Assembly (NCBI GenBank): GCA_947568835.1
Contig: OX387602.1
Coordinates: 27,021,021 to 27,085,020 of the forward strand
DNA: 64,000 nucleotides
Source: Protonemura montana
Lineage: Eukaryota > Arthropoda > Insecta > Plecoptera > Nemouridae
Reading direction: 5' to 3'
Shown one piece after another: positions 1-14,269 of this stretch. Position numbers and translations under genes: made by a program. Within the stretch, counting starts at the first letter, position 1. Each line of letters opens with the position of its first letter. Under the pieces are notes generated by a model. The model saw only the letters and a program-made list of their open reading frames with translations, was not told the origin of the DNA and made no database searches.

Positions 1-626
1 AAGAGTCGATTATTATAAATGCAAACATACTCAGAAGTAATATCTGTTGGCAGCATTGTTGCTGCTTTCTGCAGTGTTGTTTCAATAAAGTGAGTCTGTT
101 GGAATTTGATAGATGTTTTGCGATCCAGATTCCTTTGGGACCAAGACGACACAATTGTAATTCCATTGTTGATGCCAGAAGCATTTAGAGTACGTAGAAC
201 TCTTGCCGAAGTCGGTGATGGAAACTGAGAGACGGCTTTGAATACTTTGACGGCTTTATCTACCTAGAAATTGAAGGGCACACAAGAATTACTGGTTGTG
301 GTTCTATCGACACGTAGCTTTTTTAAAATTTTCCAAATGATTTTGCATCGAACAGTTCTGCTGTGTAATAACACAAAATTAAAAAAACAAAGTATGGCAG
401 TAAAATGAAGAATTATCAATAACTTTATTCAAATTTAACAGACGTCAGAAAAAAATGCTATGATCTGTTTTAGTTCAGGAGTCAATCAAAGACTATAGAT
501 AGTCAATGCTCCAAAATGTTTGATAATTAGACTCCTACTTAAAGCTTACCTGATTGCTCATTTTTCCAAAGCGGGACTTCCCTCTAATGATTATTTTCGG
601 TGATTTGAAGGCTTCCTCACACACAC
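1..626 (-). CDS. Two exons of an unidentified gene, running off the left edge
   Basis: Two minus-strand exons are visible, 626-550 and 263-1. The first follows a pyrimidine-AG acceptor and ends in CAG|GTAAGC. The second follows a pyrimidine-rich acceptor ending CTAG and stays open for 87 codons to the window edge. They join in phase 0 (MSNQ|VDKAVKVF) and give about 112 residues. The peptide is rich in Lys, Ser and Thr, has no obvious membrane segment, and includes FPSPTSARVLRTLNASG and ITSEYVCIYNNRL. I do not recognise the family. The start codon and upstream exons were not located, and the C-terminus lies outside the window. Codon openness plus two well-formed splice sites in matching phase is the support; this could still be a decayed gene. 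Confidence 0.5.
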
Positions 627-720
627 CTGTACTCAAACATATGTGAAACCGGTTGTAGTAGGTAAATTGCCTAGTACAAATAGCATCTAAACCCGAACGT
701 GATGAAGTGTTTTTGAGCAA

Positions 721-2590
721 TTGAAACTATTTTTAACCTATTCAAAGATCTTGCCAAGATCAGAGTATCTAGAAAGTAAATACTCGTTGCGTCAGAAGCA
801 ACAAATATTTAACAAATACACAAATAGTGACGTTCCCCTAACCTACACAGACTTTGACCAACGAGCTTTATGCCCATTGCCCATGACGTATTATCAGCGC
901 GCCTGGTTGTGCCTGTGAGAACTATCAGATTTTGAAGTGTCCAGCTCAGTCCACCCTTGTATGGCTGGCGGGAGGGGAGTTTCATGTCATTTTTCGTCAA
1001 TTCAATCCGAATTTACGTCATAAAAAAAAAATAAAAAAAACCCACGAGAAAAGCTATATCTGCTAATCGCAATCAGTTCCATCTGTAATCAAATTATTTT
1101 AGAATATCATCGAATAATTACCATTTTGCTGTAGTGAAAAACAATATTTTTTTGCTACAAAAAAAAACACCACCCAAATCCATTTCACAGCCCTCTACAT
1201 GATTTTTTTCTAGTAGCTCTAATGGCAAAAATATAGCGGCTCTCAAAGTCCAAGTCCCTCCCAGGGCATTTTTGCATTACTCAAGAAGTGATTTTTTGCC
1301 TTTCCACACTAAAAAATAGGATCCTTCTTTCATGGGATGGACACTTTCCGATACTAACTAGTCGGTCAGTAATCTTATCTTACTAAATCCATTCCGTAAC
1401 TGCAACAATGTAATATACTGGGTGTTTTGAGACCTAATGCTACATGGGAGTAGCTGGACAGATTTTACTGGAATTTGAATTCCTGTTAGTAGACGGGCAT
1501 TGATTTCTAAAATTTGAAGAATGCTGGCATGATTTCACAAAGGATGAAGATTTTCAGTAATTAGACGAGTGGAGGCGAGTCAGTGGCCTTCTATGCTCGG
1601 CACAGGTCTCTTAAAAGTTCTGGGATTGGGATTGCTTTGAAAAATCCTTAAGCATCCAGCTATTTTTTGGTTCAACACGTTTCTTACGCCCAAATATACC
1701 GGCACTCCAGCGGCGTTCCAGATGAATATCAGGCTGGTTGCTAGCAGTGAACATTTTCGAACAATTCAAGTTTTCAAGCAAGTGTTTTTTTACTTGCTTC
1801 TTTGCTCCTTTCCAACCTCTTAAGCTCAAATGTGATATTTTCTCGACTTCCTGTTTGCTGTCTCCCTTATCATGCTTTAATGAAAAAACCACTTGCACGT
1901 TGACCCAGTTGGTGGTGGAGATGACGCTGTTTCTAGGAATGCAATTAATGAACAAAGATTAAAAAAAGCTTTAAAAAAGCTTAAAAAAGCAGCTATAAAA
2001 AAAGCTTAAAAAAATTCCTTTGGATGCCTTGCTTTGCCTCAAACATGTTGGTGCAGTATGTAGTATTGGGCGTTAAGCACTCAACGGTAGTACTTAACTT
2101 CTAACCACAGGTGAGGTTTCTAATTTTTTTAAGCTAAAACTTATTCTCATATTTAAACACCTTGTTTGAATAATTTGAAAGCAATTCTACATAAAAGAAC
2201 TGGCTCTGGTATTAATGACCAATAAGAACAACCAATAAATTAACTACAGGTCAATGAATCCTGAAACCTATATGGCTATTATTGTACCAATAATGGAAAA
2301 ACACCAAAGTATGCCAACTCCATCCAAACCAGAACCATTCAATTAAGAATTACTTTTCAATTACCTATTTTCTTTTTTTTTGTATCGGGCTTTGACCTAT
2401 GCTAAGTAACCGTCTATTGTGACAGCTGGTGCAATAAAATCAGCAGCCAATCGCAAGCAAGAAAGGTTTTTAAATGTTTCTATTACATTTCATTTTATTT
2501 TCCTCGTAATCCTCACATTTAAATGTAGATACTATTAAGAACTATCATAGATATATTATAAGGGTAAAAATGTTGACTAATACAATGGTA
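721..2590. other. Gene-poor stretch with an unassigned open frame
   Basis: No recognisable gene. The stretch has many A/T homopolymers, including repeated AAAAAGCTT blocks at about 1960-2010. A 114-codon open frame on the minus strand (1955-1611) overlaps a 74-codon frame on the plus strand. Neither shows a known motif or convincing splice sites, so they are not called as genes. Upstream exons of the left-edge gene could lie here unseen. Confidence 0.4.
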
Positions 2591-5500
2591 TCATTCCTTA
2601 AATATTTCCCTAGCACTAAAACTTGAATTGCTGCCTGATTTTGCATTCTGTGCTTCTTGAAATGAAGAAGCCAAGCTTTTTACAGGTTCTTTTTTTTCTT
2701 CCTGAGTAATATTCCATCGCTCTCTTGCAAGTATTCCTTCTGCTGTTATCTTTTCCAGTGCTGCATCATAAATTTCCTGTTGCATCAAATTCCCTTCCTC
2801 TGCCAGCTTGTTGCAGGCGCTGAGAAATTTCTGAGTTGCAGTTTGCGTTTTAAAATCATTCAAATTGATTGTACCAATGCTTGTGTTTCTCTTGTGAAAC
2901 CATCTGAAAAAATCAAAAGTACCAGCTATACATTTAGGGGCCAGTGATAACTACCTCTATGTAAAATAACATTTTAATGAAAGGTTTTCAAATGTTGGCA
3001 CAGATTAAAGAGTATTCAGATTTTTCATATCCATGTTTAACTCGGGGCGCGCAATGGAGGCTGCCATTGGCCAAGTTTCGCATCTTGTTGTGTCATACGC
3101 TAATCTTGCACGGTCGCAAGATCACTGCACACGGGTAACCTAGTGGGGTAAATGGAAACTTCTAGCAATTCAATCGATTTGAAACAATCGTTAACTAACC
3201 GCATTTGCGACAGATGCAGCGTTGCAATTGATTGGGACAAATTGACTCGGGCACATGACAAGTCACTACGTGTTGTGGGTCTAAAACTCCTTCTCATAAA
3301 GCTGTTTTGTTATCAGTAGCGGGCTTGCTCAGTAAAATATCTTTCCAGGTCATTCCAATTGTAAAAAATATGTCATTTTGATGATACAAGAAAAACTCAA
3401 AAACTTCCTTTGTTGTCTTTTCACAAAACACACTTCTCTGTTACTACTATTCCAATATCAAGAAAAAGAAGTTTTCTTAACTCAGCTTTATCTTCTAACC
3501 ATTAATGGTTTTTTTTTATCTCCCAAACAAGGTAGTCGATCGACCAAACTCCCGACCTTTTTGGTGGGTGACTTGTCCAGGCAAGTCGGAAATAACAAGT
3601 ATGGGAAATAAGCTAAGTACCAATGTCGATTGTGGTGCAGCAGCAAAGATTTCAATGGCCAAAACAGCAACCAAAGTATCACGAGGACATGCAGATATGC
3701 TGCCATCGTAACGTAAAATGACACGCTTACAAACGTAAAGCTTGTCGCTGTGTATTTGATGCATTTTTTATGGCAAGACGCCACTGATTAGGCAACTGGC
3801 TTGTTTTTAGGCAAGCGCATGGCATGTGCTCGGTACCTATCTCTCCTAACAAAATGAATGTGTTCTCTACCTGTCATCAAAATTAAAACTATGATAGTGA
3901 AGGTCTGGTGATTACACAAATCGATTAAGAGTACATGATATTGCAACATTATACATATGCAAATCAGAATAAGTCACTAGTAATTAAACAACGCGGGTTT
4001 TCGATGACCGATTTGAATTGACTACATTGCAAGAAGTTTCAATTTCCTCCTTAGGGTAACCGTGTGCAGCGAGAGTGAGACTAGCGTTGGGACTCAACAT
4101 GATGCGGAACTTGGCCAATGGCAGGACTCCACTTCGCGCCATACGTTTAACATAGACTAAAAATATCTGTACCGTATTAATTTATCATGGCAGTAAACGC
4201 TGCTAAAAAATCAAGGCTTACGCTCTGGCTTCGTCTTCAGGGTAGAAAATGTTCCTCACAGGAATGTTTGGTACTGGGCGGTCGTATTTGGGCTCATATT
4301 GTGGAGGGAAAGCTTTGTAGACATTATACCAAATAGGAGTATCTTCTTGCTTCATAGCACCAGACCTCAATAGACCAGTTAGCCTGAAATAAAACATGCC
4401 AGAAGGTAAAGTTTTCATTTGGAACCGATTCAATTAAAAACTATAAAATCATCAATCGATGTTTTAATTTTACGATACTCTGCTGTTTTCATGTGGTGCA
4501 CTGAAGTGCACTTTGAAAGAGAGAAGACCCGGTGTTTTAATAGCCCCCATGAAATGTAAATTATAAAAGCAACATTTTAAATCATAGAAGTTTGTAACTA
4601 GTTAAGCCTTTTAAATTACATTCAGGGGTCAGAATCAGAATAATCTGCGTTGAAATAAAAATAATCCGTATCTTTTGGAATTGGTATTTTTGTTGTCAGC
4701 CAGCTAGTATATTGGAATTTTTGTTCTAGAATGAAATTTTTAATTTTAAGCTGTTGGATCAGTTGTTGTAAATTGTCTAACATAAGGCCACACACGCAAA
4801 TGTTCTTATATCTCGAGATATCGTGTGATCCTTTCAGCAGTCAGCATTAGAATATGAATCGGAAAATCAGAACTGAAATTAGAGGTGGTCACCTGCGTGA
4901 AAACCCATTCATGCCAGGTTACGACTCATGAACATTTGTTTTTGTCACGCATGCAATTTCTTAGCAATTCACACTCACGCACAATAAAATTTCATAAAAT
5001 TTTTAAAATAACAGTCATAACCATTGACGTCACTAATGGTGCTTCGTGTAAATAAAAAAACAAAATCTTGTCTACTGATACTATTTGAAAATATACTTAG
5101 ACAAGTACACCAAAAACAACATCTTAATGCAAAAACTGATTGATAACCATTAAGCAGTGTCAGAACTTTATTTCGAAAGCTTGCCAACCAATTTTTATGA
5201 TCTCCATCTTAGCTGAATGTTGTTCACTTTGTAAGAATTTGATTCAGGGCCATCCTCACCATGTGACACATGCGATTCACGCGTTAATGAATGCCCTGCA
5301 CGATTAAGGTGCGTGCACATTCACACTTAATGTCGTAAATCACGCAACCACCTCTAACTGGACTAGCAGGCTGAAATCGGAACCAAAAGCTTAGCCAAAC
5401 AATAAAATTAACAAAACAAGAATAAAACCAAGTTTACATTGATCAAGACCTTGATCAATGTCTTGAGCTCAAGATCTGCACTTCAAGGAGTTGATCAACA

Positions 5501-6530
5501 GACCACTGCATTGTGGAAACTTTGCGCATGCATTTCAAAGTGGGCAAGATTATAAAATTGGAAACAAATGAACCTCCCCGAAGAAAGATTGCTGTCAAAA
5601 AAAACCATTAACATTGCGTTCATCACAAAATTGATTAAATACCTGTAATTTCAACCACGTAATTTTACGGTAAACAGAAGAGAAAAACACTGAGAGACCG
5701 ACACTGAGATACTTTGTATTGACTTATCATATTTTGTGATCCCGTTTGGAAAGTGTCAAAATCTCACTTTTATCTCCGTAAGGAATAAGGAAGTTGTCTA
5801 AGCTTAAACTCACTAATAATTAAAATATTAAAACTATTTTCAGTTGTTTTTAAGCAACTTTCTAAATTTCGAGAAAGGTGTACATTTCCTATTTTCCGAG
5901 TTGGGAGTTCGCTCAGGTAGCCTCTGATTGGTTCGTTTCATTCAAAATTGAACGAAAAATAGGATTTGTTCTTGTTGAGAAAAATGGGGCTCTCTTGCCT
6001 TGATTAAGACTTTTTTTCTCAATTTTACCCCTTATCACAAGACAATTCCTTGATGTGTACAATTGAGCTCAAGGTATGATCCGTGTAAACTGTGTCTGTG
6101 TCTGTGTTAGCTAAGGATAAATGTAATATGATTTTTTTGAACTTTCTGAATTATATCTGGCACAAGTAATGGCTTAAGCGGAAAGAAACATAACTTAACG
6201 CAAACGAAAATTCCAGTTGCAATAGATGTCCATTGAGCGCTACATGGCGCTACCAAAGCAACAGCTGAAAAGTTCTCACACAGCATCCAAGCATATTTTT
6301 TTTTTGGTAAGTAGTCTTTCGTTTCATCCTCTTCTCCATGCAGCAGCACTGAATTTTAAATAGGATTTGAAAGGGTATTTTCGGTTTTAGTGAGTATTTA
6401 TACCAACCTCTCTTGGCATGGCACTCTGACCAATTGAATTTTTCGAATTCAATGGCAAAACTATCCCCAACTAGTTGATCACTTACCTGGTGTAAATAGT
6501 TCCAATCTTTTCAAGTCTACTACTTGCCAT
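2591..6530 (-). CDS. mRpS23: Mitochondrial small-subunit ribosomal protein S23
   Basis: Three coding exons on the minus strand: 6530-6487, 4383-4222 and 2903-2591. Their 519 nt give 172 residues. The start MASSRLEKIGTIYTR aligns with the conserved MAGSRLETVG-type N-terminus of MRPS23. Exon 2 carries the family block with WYNVYKAFPPQYEPKYDRP followed by a PVRNIFYPED segment. Exon 3 matches the C-terminal helical part (DFKTQTATQKF, EGILARER). Donors GTAAGT and GTAAGC and pyrimidine-AG acceptors are all present. The product belongs to the 28S subunit of the mitoribosome and is nuclear-encoded and imported. Length is close to the human protein (190 residues). Intron 2 contains an inverted-repeat transposable element and intron 1 a MITE-like element. 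Identity is firm. Confidence 0.9.
3017..4169. mobile_element. Non-autonomous DNA element with about 165-bp inverted termini
   Basis: The segment from about 3017 reads rightward much like the reverse complement of the segment ending about 4169. Both arms share CAGAT near the end, then GGCGCG, GCCATTGGCCAAGTT, GCATC, CTGCACACGG and GAAACTTCT in order, over roughly 165 bp with moderate divergence. The interior has no long coding frame. This is the structure of an old terminal-inverted-repeat element inserted in intron 2 of mRpS23. I see no clear target-site duplication and cannot assign a superfamily. Ends are accurate to about 10 bp. Confidence 0.65.
5432..6091. mobile_element. MITE-like element with AGTTTAC termini
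   Basis: Left end AGTTTACATTGATCA and right end, read in reverse complement, AGTTTACACGGATCA are related. The similarity continues through CTTGAGCTCAA and CTTCAAGGA blocks for about 60 bp with small indels. The interior of about 540 bp has no coding capacity. It lies in intron 1 of mRpS23. Superfamily not determined. Confidence 0.5.
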
Positions 6531-6965
6531 ATCAACGAGAAGTATTTACCAACGCTGCAGAAACTTATTTGAAATCCTCTTATTATACAAAAACAAATTT
6601 GCAGCTGCACTTTAGTTTTAAGGTTAGCTCAAGTGAGCAGCTGACCACTCAAATCCCGCGCACAAATTTAAAAACTAGTTTGGATTTTTTTTAGGAATTA
6701 CCACTTGTATAAATGATTACTAACCACATAATAACTATGTCAGTCATATATCAGTGACAATAATAATGCATTTTTTAATTGCTATGTATTTTCCTGTATA
6801 TTAGGATCTGGTATGAGCTGTAAATAAGTACTTATTCAAAAATTACAATGGTTTCATTGTTGGTTTCATCTTGCACTAGAAGAAAAGTTGCACAAACAAT
6901 GATAGCCTGGTGATCAAACAAAATGCAAGCATGAATTCATTTCAGTCGCTCTCAGATAAGTATTT
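6531..6965. other. Spacer between mRpS23 and the DNAJB13-like gene
   Basis: About 435 bp between the mRpS23 start codon and the stop of the next minus-strand gene. It must hold the mRpS23 promoter and the J-protein 3' UTR. AT-rich; no specific element recognised. Confidence 0.5.
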
Positions 6966-8818
6966 CTATTGAGGCATTCTTTCCGCTTCTGCAATTCGTG
7001 CCATTTTGTCTGCAAGTATCATCTGGTTGATCCATTCTGGTGAACCACTTCCCCCTGCCTGTTTGGCCACTTTAAATGCTTTCTTGACCAAATCCTTGCT
7101 CGTTTTTGGAAGGTAGTCTGGAAACTCAATCTTAAACTTGATAATGAGGTCTCCTCTAACTCTTGGGTCCTCCATTGTCGGCATCCCTTCTCCCTCGACT
7201 ATCTTTTCGTAGTCTACTCTGTTGAGTGAATTTATTACACATTACAAAGTGTTTCTTAGGTTCAGTATGAGAGTCAATGTGACTAAAATAGCAAATTACT
7301 AACGTAATAATCTCGGTGATCGGAATCCTCAAAGTACGCCCATCCAGCGTGTCAACGACCACTGTTGTCCCCACTAACGCCTCAAGTAATGACACTTTTA
7401 GGATAGTCACTAAATTGATGCCATCACGGTAAAACCTTTCGTGAGGCCTATCTTCAATTACGAAGACGACATCAGCTAAAATGAAGCAAACATTGAAGAA
7501 ATTATTAGGGTTTTCACTTTTTAGACTCATGTCTACTTTATCTACCTTAGCACTAGTTTTGACAAACACTTTTTAAAATGGGTTTTGTCATTGAAGAAAT
7601 TAATTGTACTTATATACAAATACAAATACTTTGCAATACTATTTAATTTGGTTGTTTAGTTCTGAATTCCATAGCTTGTGTTGAAACCTATTAGTACCAA
7701 TCATGCAGTGGAATGCTTTGCAAAATTGTCAGCTGCAGCTTCATGAACCTACCTGCAATGATTGTGGGTCCTTGGTCTCCCTCCTCAACAAACCTAAATT
7801 CTTCCCCCTGCAGTATGCCAGGCTTTATAGGTATTGTTAAGATTCTTTCTTGAAGCTCAGTTGTTGCATAATCATCTCCCATAAGCACCAAATGCTGTAT
7901 TTTTAGTTTTTTAACTCCTCCTTGAAATATCTAAAATTGGAAATAAAAAACGATTGAAATTTGAAGTTAATAAAATAGAAATTGTGATTGATCTCCCAAT
8001 TAATGTAGGACAGATACTGAAGGGTTACAAGCTTTTTTCTCAATCTTACTAGCTTTCTCGTTTGGACAGCTCGAAAGGAAAAATATTTTACCCGTAAAAG
8101 TCAAAACCTGGACCTTTTTAAAGCACTTTTAAACAAATATGAGAAGAATCATGGTTAGGTGCTTTTTTAAGATCTAACACTCATTACCTCATTTAGTGTC
8201 AAAAGGAGTGGTTTCACTAATGGGGGTTCTTTGCGTTTCACACCTTTTCCTTCAGGCAAGTCATAGAGCGGCAGTGGTCTAATTAAAACGTCTAATAAAT
8301 CTGCATAAGGACTTTCAGTTCCAAAAAATTCACTGAAACATAAAAATTGTTTTATAAAATGGTCGGCACACATAGTTTAGGTATACCTTTCTATAAGGTT
8401 GACTGTCTAAGCACTCATAGGTCTAGGTAAACTTGAGTGTCTATTACCGGTATGTTCTTAGTGGATCTCCATGGTAGACATAAGGTTGAATGTAGTCTTG
8501 AGGCCCAGGAACACCTTTTTTTAAGCCCTTCTCGCCGTATTGATCATACACAGCTCTTCGAAGTGGGTCACTTAACACTTCATATGCCTCAGCAGTTAGA
8601 GCAAATATTGCCATCAAGGATTCATCCTTTTGTCGTTCTGGATTATACTGAATGACCAAACGCCGAAAGCTAAAATGATTAAAAAAATTTTCAATGCACA
8701 AATTGTAACTGTAAGTCTTAACATAAGGCTCAGAAATAGTTATATCATACGCTTGTTTGATCTCGTAGTCATTGCACTTTCGCTGGATGCCCAAAACACC
8801 ATAGTAGTCAATTTCCAT
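6966..8818 (-). CDS. DNAJB13-like type II J protein
   Basis: Six minus-strand exons: 8818-8751, 8669-8448, 8332-8188, 7930-7753, 7475-7304 and 7218-6966. Their 1038 nt give 345 residues (human DNAJB13 has 316). The N-terminal J domain begins MEIDYYGVLGIQR, continues KQAFRRLVIQYNPE, and ends AEAYEVLSDPLRRAVYDQYG. There is no cysteine-rich zinc-binding region. The C-terminal substrate-binding half has ERILTIPIKPG, FVEEGDQGPTIIA, EDRPHERFYRDG, DGRTLRIPI and the RGDLIIKFKIEFPD strand. The canonical HPD triad that stimulates Hsp70 reads NPE. DNAJB13 of other animals also deviates here (HPL in human) and works in radial spokes of motile axonemes, so a sperm-flagellum role is inferred. Alternative: another divergent DNAJB paralogue. 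Confidence 0.82.
7517..7590. repeat. Dispersed repeat copy in J-protein intron 4
   Basis: Begins TTTTTAGACTCATGTCTACTT and runs through CTTAGCAC and TGGGTTTTG. The same order of blocks occurs at 52370-52440, next to the hairpin at 52409-52529, so this is an interspersed repeat. It falls between exons 7753-7930 and 7304-7475. Confidence 0.5.
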
Positions 8819-9144
8819 CGCTAATATAAAAACCGTTTAATGCTGCTTTCTAACAAAGAAGAAACACCTATCTAAAGAAACATGAAAATTTGCTAATTTG
8901 TGTTTTATCATTTTGTAGGGGTATTCTTTAATTAAGTTGACAGCACTAAAACAAATGGAGATCAGAATTTCACTGCCTCAGAGATTATCGGAAGCTTTGA
9001 AGTGCACTCTCATAAAAAATACACAATTTTACATTTTTATTGTAACTCTTGTGATTTTTTTTAACACTATTTGTGTGCTGATACATGACCCAAAGAATCA
9101 TGTGGTTGGAATAAAAATTTCCTTCCACACCCAAAATATAAAAA

Positions 9145-9205
9145 ACACAGAAAACACAAAAATTACAAAAACACAAAACACAAAAAACAAAAAACACAAA
9201 CGTGC
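9145..9205. repeat. A-rich ACAAAA-type low-complexity tract
   Basis: Repeated CACAAAA/AAACAC units over about 60 bp, directly before the LINE-derived segment. Confidence 0.7.
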
Positions 9206-9214
9206 AGGAAACTA

Positions 9215-9760
9215 AACCTACCCACTGTCTCACAGCAGAGGGAGCTGACTGACCTCACATTCCTACACAAACTTCTCAACATATTGACACCCCTAGACTG
9301 CTATCTAAAATCTGCTTCGAAATAACATCCAGGAAAACTCGAAGCTATCATCCCTTCAGGCCACCAAAGAGTAGGATTGACATCCACAAGCACAAGTTCA
9401 TCAATGAACTAATGAGAATAGAATTACAAAAACCTGCCTTTCAGACTCCTTCATGACTTACAAATCACGGCTTGGACATCTTGATCAAACTGCTACCCAT
9501 GAAAACTTGTAAATATATCGTTTACCTACTGCAGTTTCTCGTTGCGTGTTGCGTCTTAATTTGAGCTTACGTTTTGTAAATAGTCATGTTTGTAACCGTT
9601 CATGTTTCGATGTTAAATTTTCAGCATGTTAAATTTTTTATGTTTTTTATGATTTATGTCCTGTTCTGTACTGTTTGTAATATCCCTGTATTTTTCTACA
9701 TTTGTGGACTTGCCTCCGTTGTTGATCAATAAACAATAAATAAACAATACATAAATAGAA
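9215..9760 (+). mobile_element. 3' end of a non-LTR retrotransposon (LINE)
   Basis: Plus-strand translation gives a broken but recognisable C-terminal tail of a LINE ORF2: RELTDLTFLHKLLNIL in one frame, then ICFEITSRKTRSYHPFRPP and IDIHKHKFINELMRIE in another frame. This fits the leucine-rich segment followed by R-(T/S)-R-S and FRPPK seen at the end of many arthropod LINE polymerases. A stop then precedes about 300 bp of 3' UTR ending in a repeated AATAAACA tail near 9730-9755. One frameshift is evident and the copy is 5'-truncated and dead. Clade (CR1, Jockey or similar) not resolved. Confidence 0.6.
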
Positions 9761-10338
9761 ACGCTTCAAATGTGCAATTATTATTCTTCCTCATTAAGCA
9801 TTTTTAAATGATAAAATAGTTACCATTATTCAGCCTTATTAGATCTTTATGCTGTAATCTGAATAGAATCAGTATTTAAAGTTCATTGATATCTAAAATG
9901 TATATATTTTAATTATTTTCCTACGAATTATGTTTAAAATAATACCGCGACACAAAACTTCTCATTCGCCAAATATTCACTAACTATTCAGAAAACTCTA
10001 GGGCAAGTATTGTCTTTGCTCTAGGGTCCCTAGAGAAACCAGATTCGATGTGACAACAAGTCAGAGTGGAATATTCAGCAATATTCATCAGGGTGGAATA
10101 TTCAGGGTGGAAGTGAGAATTTCCAACCACTATCAACGCTATCAACAATGAAAATTTGTGCGTTTTGGTGTTGTTCATTTTGTATACATCATTTTTGTTG
10201 CGGTTTGTTAACTTAGATCGTGAAGCTAACTTCGCACGAACGCATAACGTGTCAAGCAAGTGAGGTTAGGTATTTGTTCACGTTTGTACCAAACTGTTTG
10301 ACTTGTCTGTGCTTCACTGTAAAAATAATTTTAAAATA
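9761..10338. other. DOHH upstream region
   Basis: About 580 bp of AT-rich DNA before the DOHH start. Around 10060-10110 short GGAATATTCAG-type units repeat three times. No TATA box recognised. Holds the DOHH promoter by position only. Confidence 0.4.
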
Positions 10339-11335
10339 ATGGCTCTTGTTCCTGAAGAAACAATCCAGGCTATTGGAAAAGTTTTAAATGATACAAACCG
10401 GCCTCTTAAAGAAAGATTTAGAGCTTTGTTTACTTTGAAGAGTATAGGTGGACCAGTAGCAATCAAGTGCATCGAAGATTGTTTTCAAGATACATCTGCG
10501 TTGCTCAAGCATGAGTTGGCGTACTGCCTAGGGCAGATGCAAGACAGGGAAGCGATTCCACTTCTGACAGCGGTACTGAAAAACAGCAACCAGGAACCCA
10601 TGGTCCGTCACGAGGCTGGTAAGCTGAACATGCAACTGTAGTCGTCTATGCTGCTAAGTGATAAGTCTAGCAAAATTTAAAGGGATTAATTAATCAATTC
10701 CAGGAGAAGCTCTTGGTGCTATTGGAGCAGAAGAAGTTTTCCCTATTCTGCAGGAGTATTCAAAGGATCCAGTTGTAGAAGTAGCAGAAACATGTCAGCT
10801 GGCACTTGACAGAATGAAGTGGTTGGCGGATCCAAATCATAGTATCGAAAGGCTATCCAATAATCCCTTTGCATCGGTAGATCCAGCACCACCTGCTTTA
10901 GAAACTGACGTTCATGAATTGGAACTGATTCTTTTTGATGAGAGTCGCTCGTTATTTGATAGATATCGAGCCATGTTTTCCTTGCGAAATTTGAGAACTG
11001 AAGAGAGTACAAAAATACTTTCGAAGAGCTTAAAAGCAGGCAGTGCATTGTTCCGCCATGAGGTAGCTTTTGTGCTTGGACAACTTCAGGAGGCTGCAAG
11101 CGTTCCCTACTTAAAACTATCGTTAGAGGATTTAACTGAGAATGAGATGGTACGTCATGAATGTGCTGAGGCTCTTGGAGCTATAGCGTCACCTGATTGC
11201 CTCGAGGTGTTGACCCGTTATGTTGCAGACTCTAAGCAGGTGGTTAGTGAAAGCTGTGTAATTGCTTTGGATATGTGTGAATATGAGAATAGCCCTGAGT
11301 TCCAGTATGCTGACACTCTTCTTAAAGTAAAGTAA
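10339..11335 (+). CDS. DOHH: Deoxyhypusine hydroxylase (HEAT-repeat iron enzyme)
   Basis: Two exons, 10339-10618 and 10704-11335, give 303 residues (human DOHH has 302). The enzyme hydroxylates deoxyhypusine on eIF5A, the last step of hypusine formation, in the cytosol. HEAT-like repeats fill the protein. All four His-Glu iron-ligand pairs are visible: [33 protein letters not shown] and [11 protein letters not shown]. The linker carries FASVDPAPP, and the second half has [14 protein letters not shown]. The start at 10339 ([13 protein letters not shown]) is preferred over an in-frame ATG at 10303 because it matches the family N-terminus. The intron is only 85 bp (donor GTAAGC). It faces protease 1 tail-to-tail, with about 170 bp between stops. 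Identity is firm. Confidence 0.95.
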
Positions 11336-11502
11336 ATAAATATCTATTTACAACCATTATGATATCTAAAATTTAACTTTTATCATAATTGTTTTAAATT
11401 ATCTTCTTTCTTCGCTTGGAATTGATTTGTAATTTGATGACAACAAATAAATATTCTTTTGAGGGCAGTTCAAAATTTTATTTCTTAGTGAAAATTTATG
11501 AG

Positions 11503-14269
<2,767 letters not shown>

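Noticed and set aside
1611-1955. 114-codon minus-strand frame, with an overlapping 74-codon plus-strand frame
   Set aside because: No known motif, basic and low-information composition, no matching splice sites, and both strands open at once, as expected by chance.
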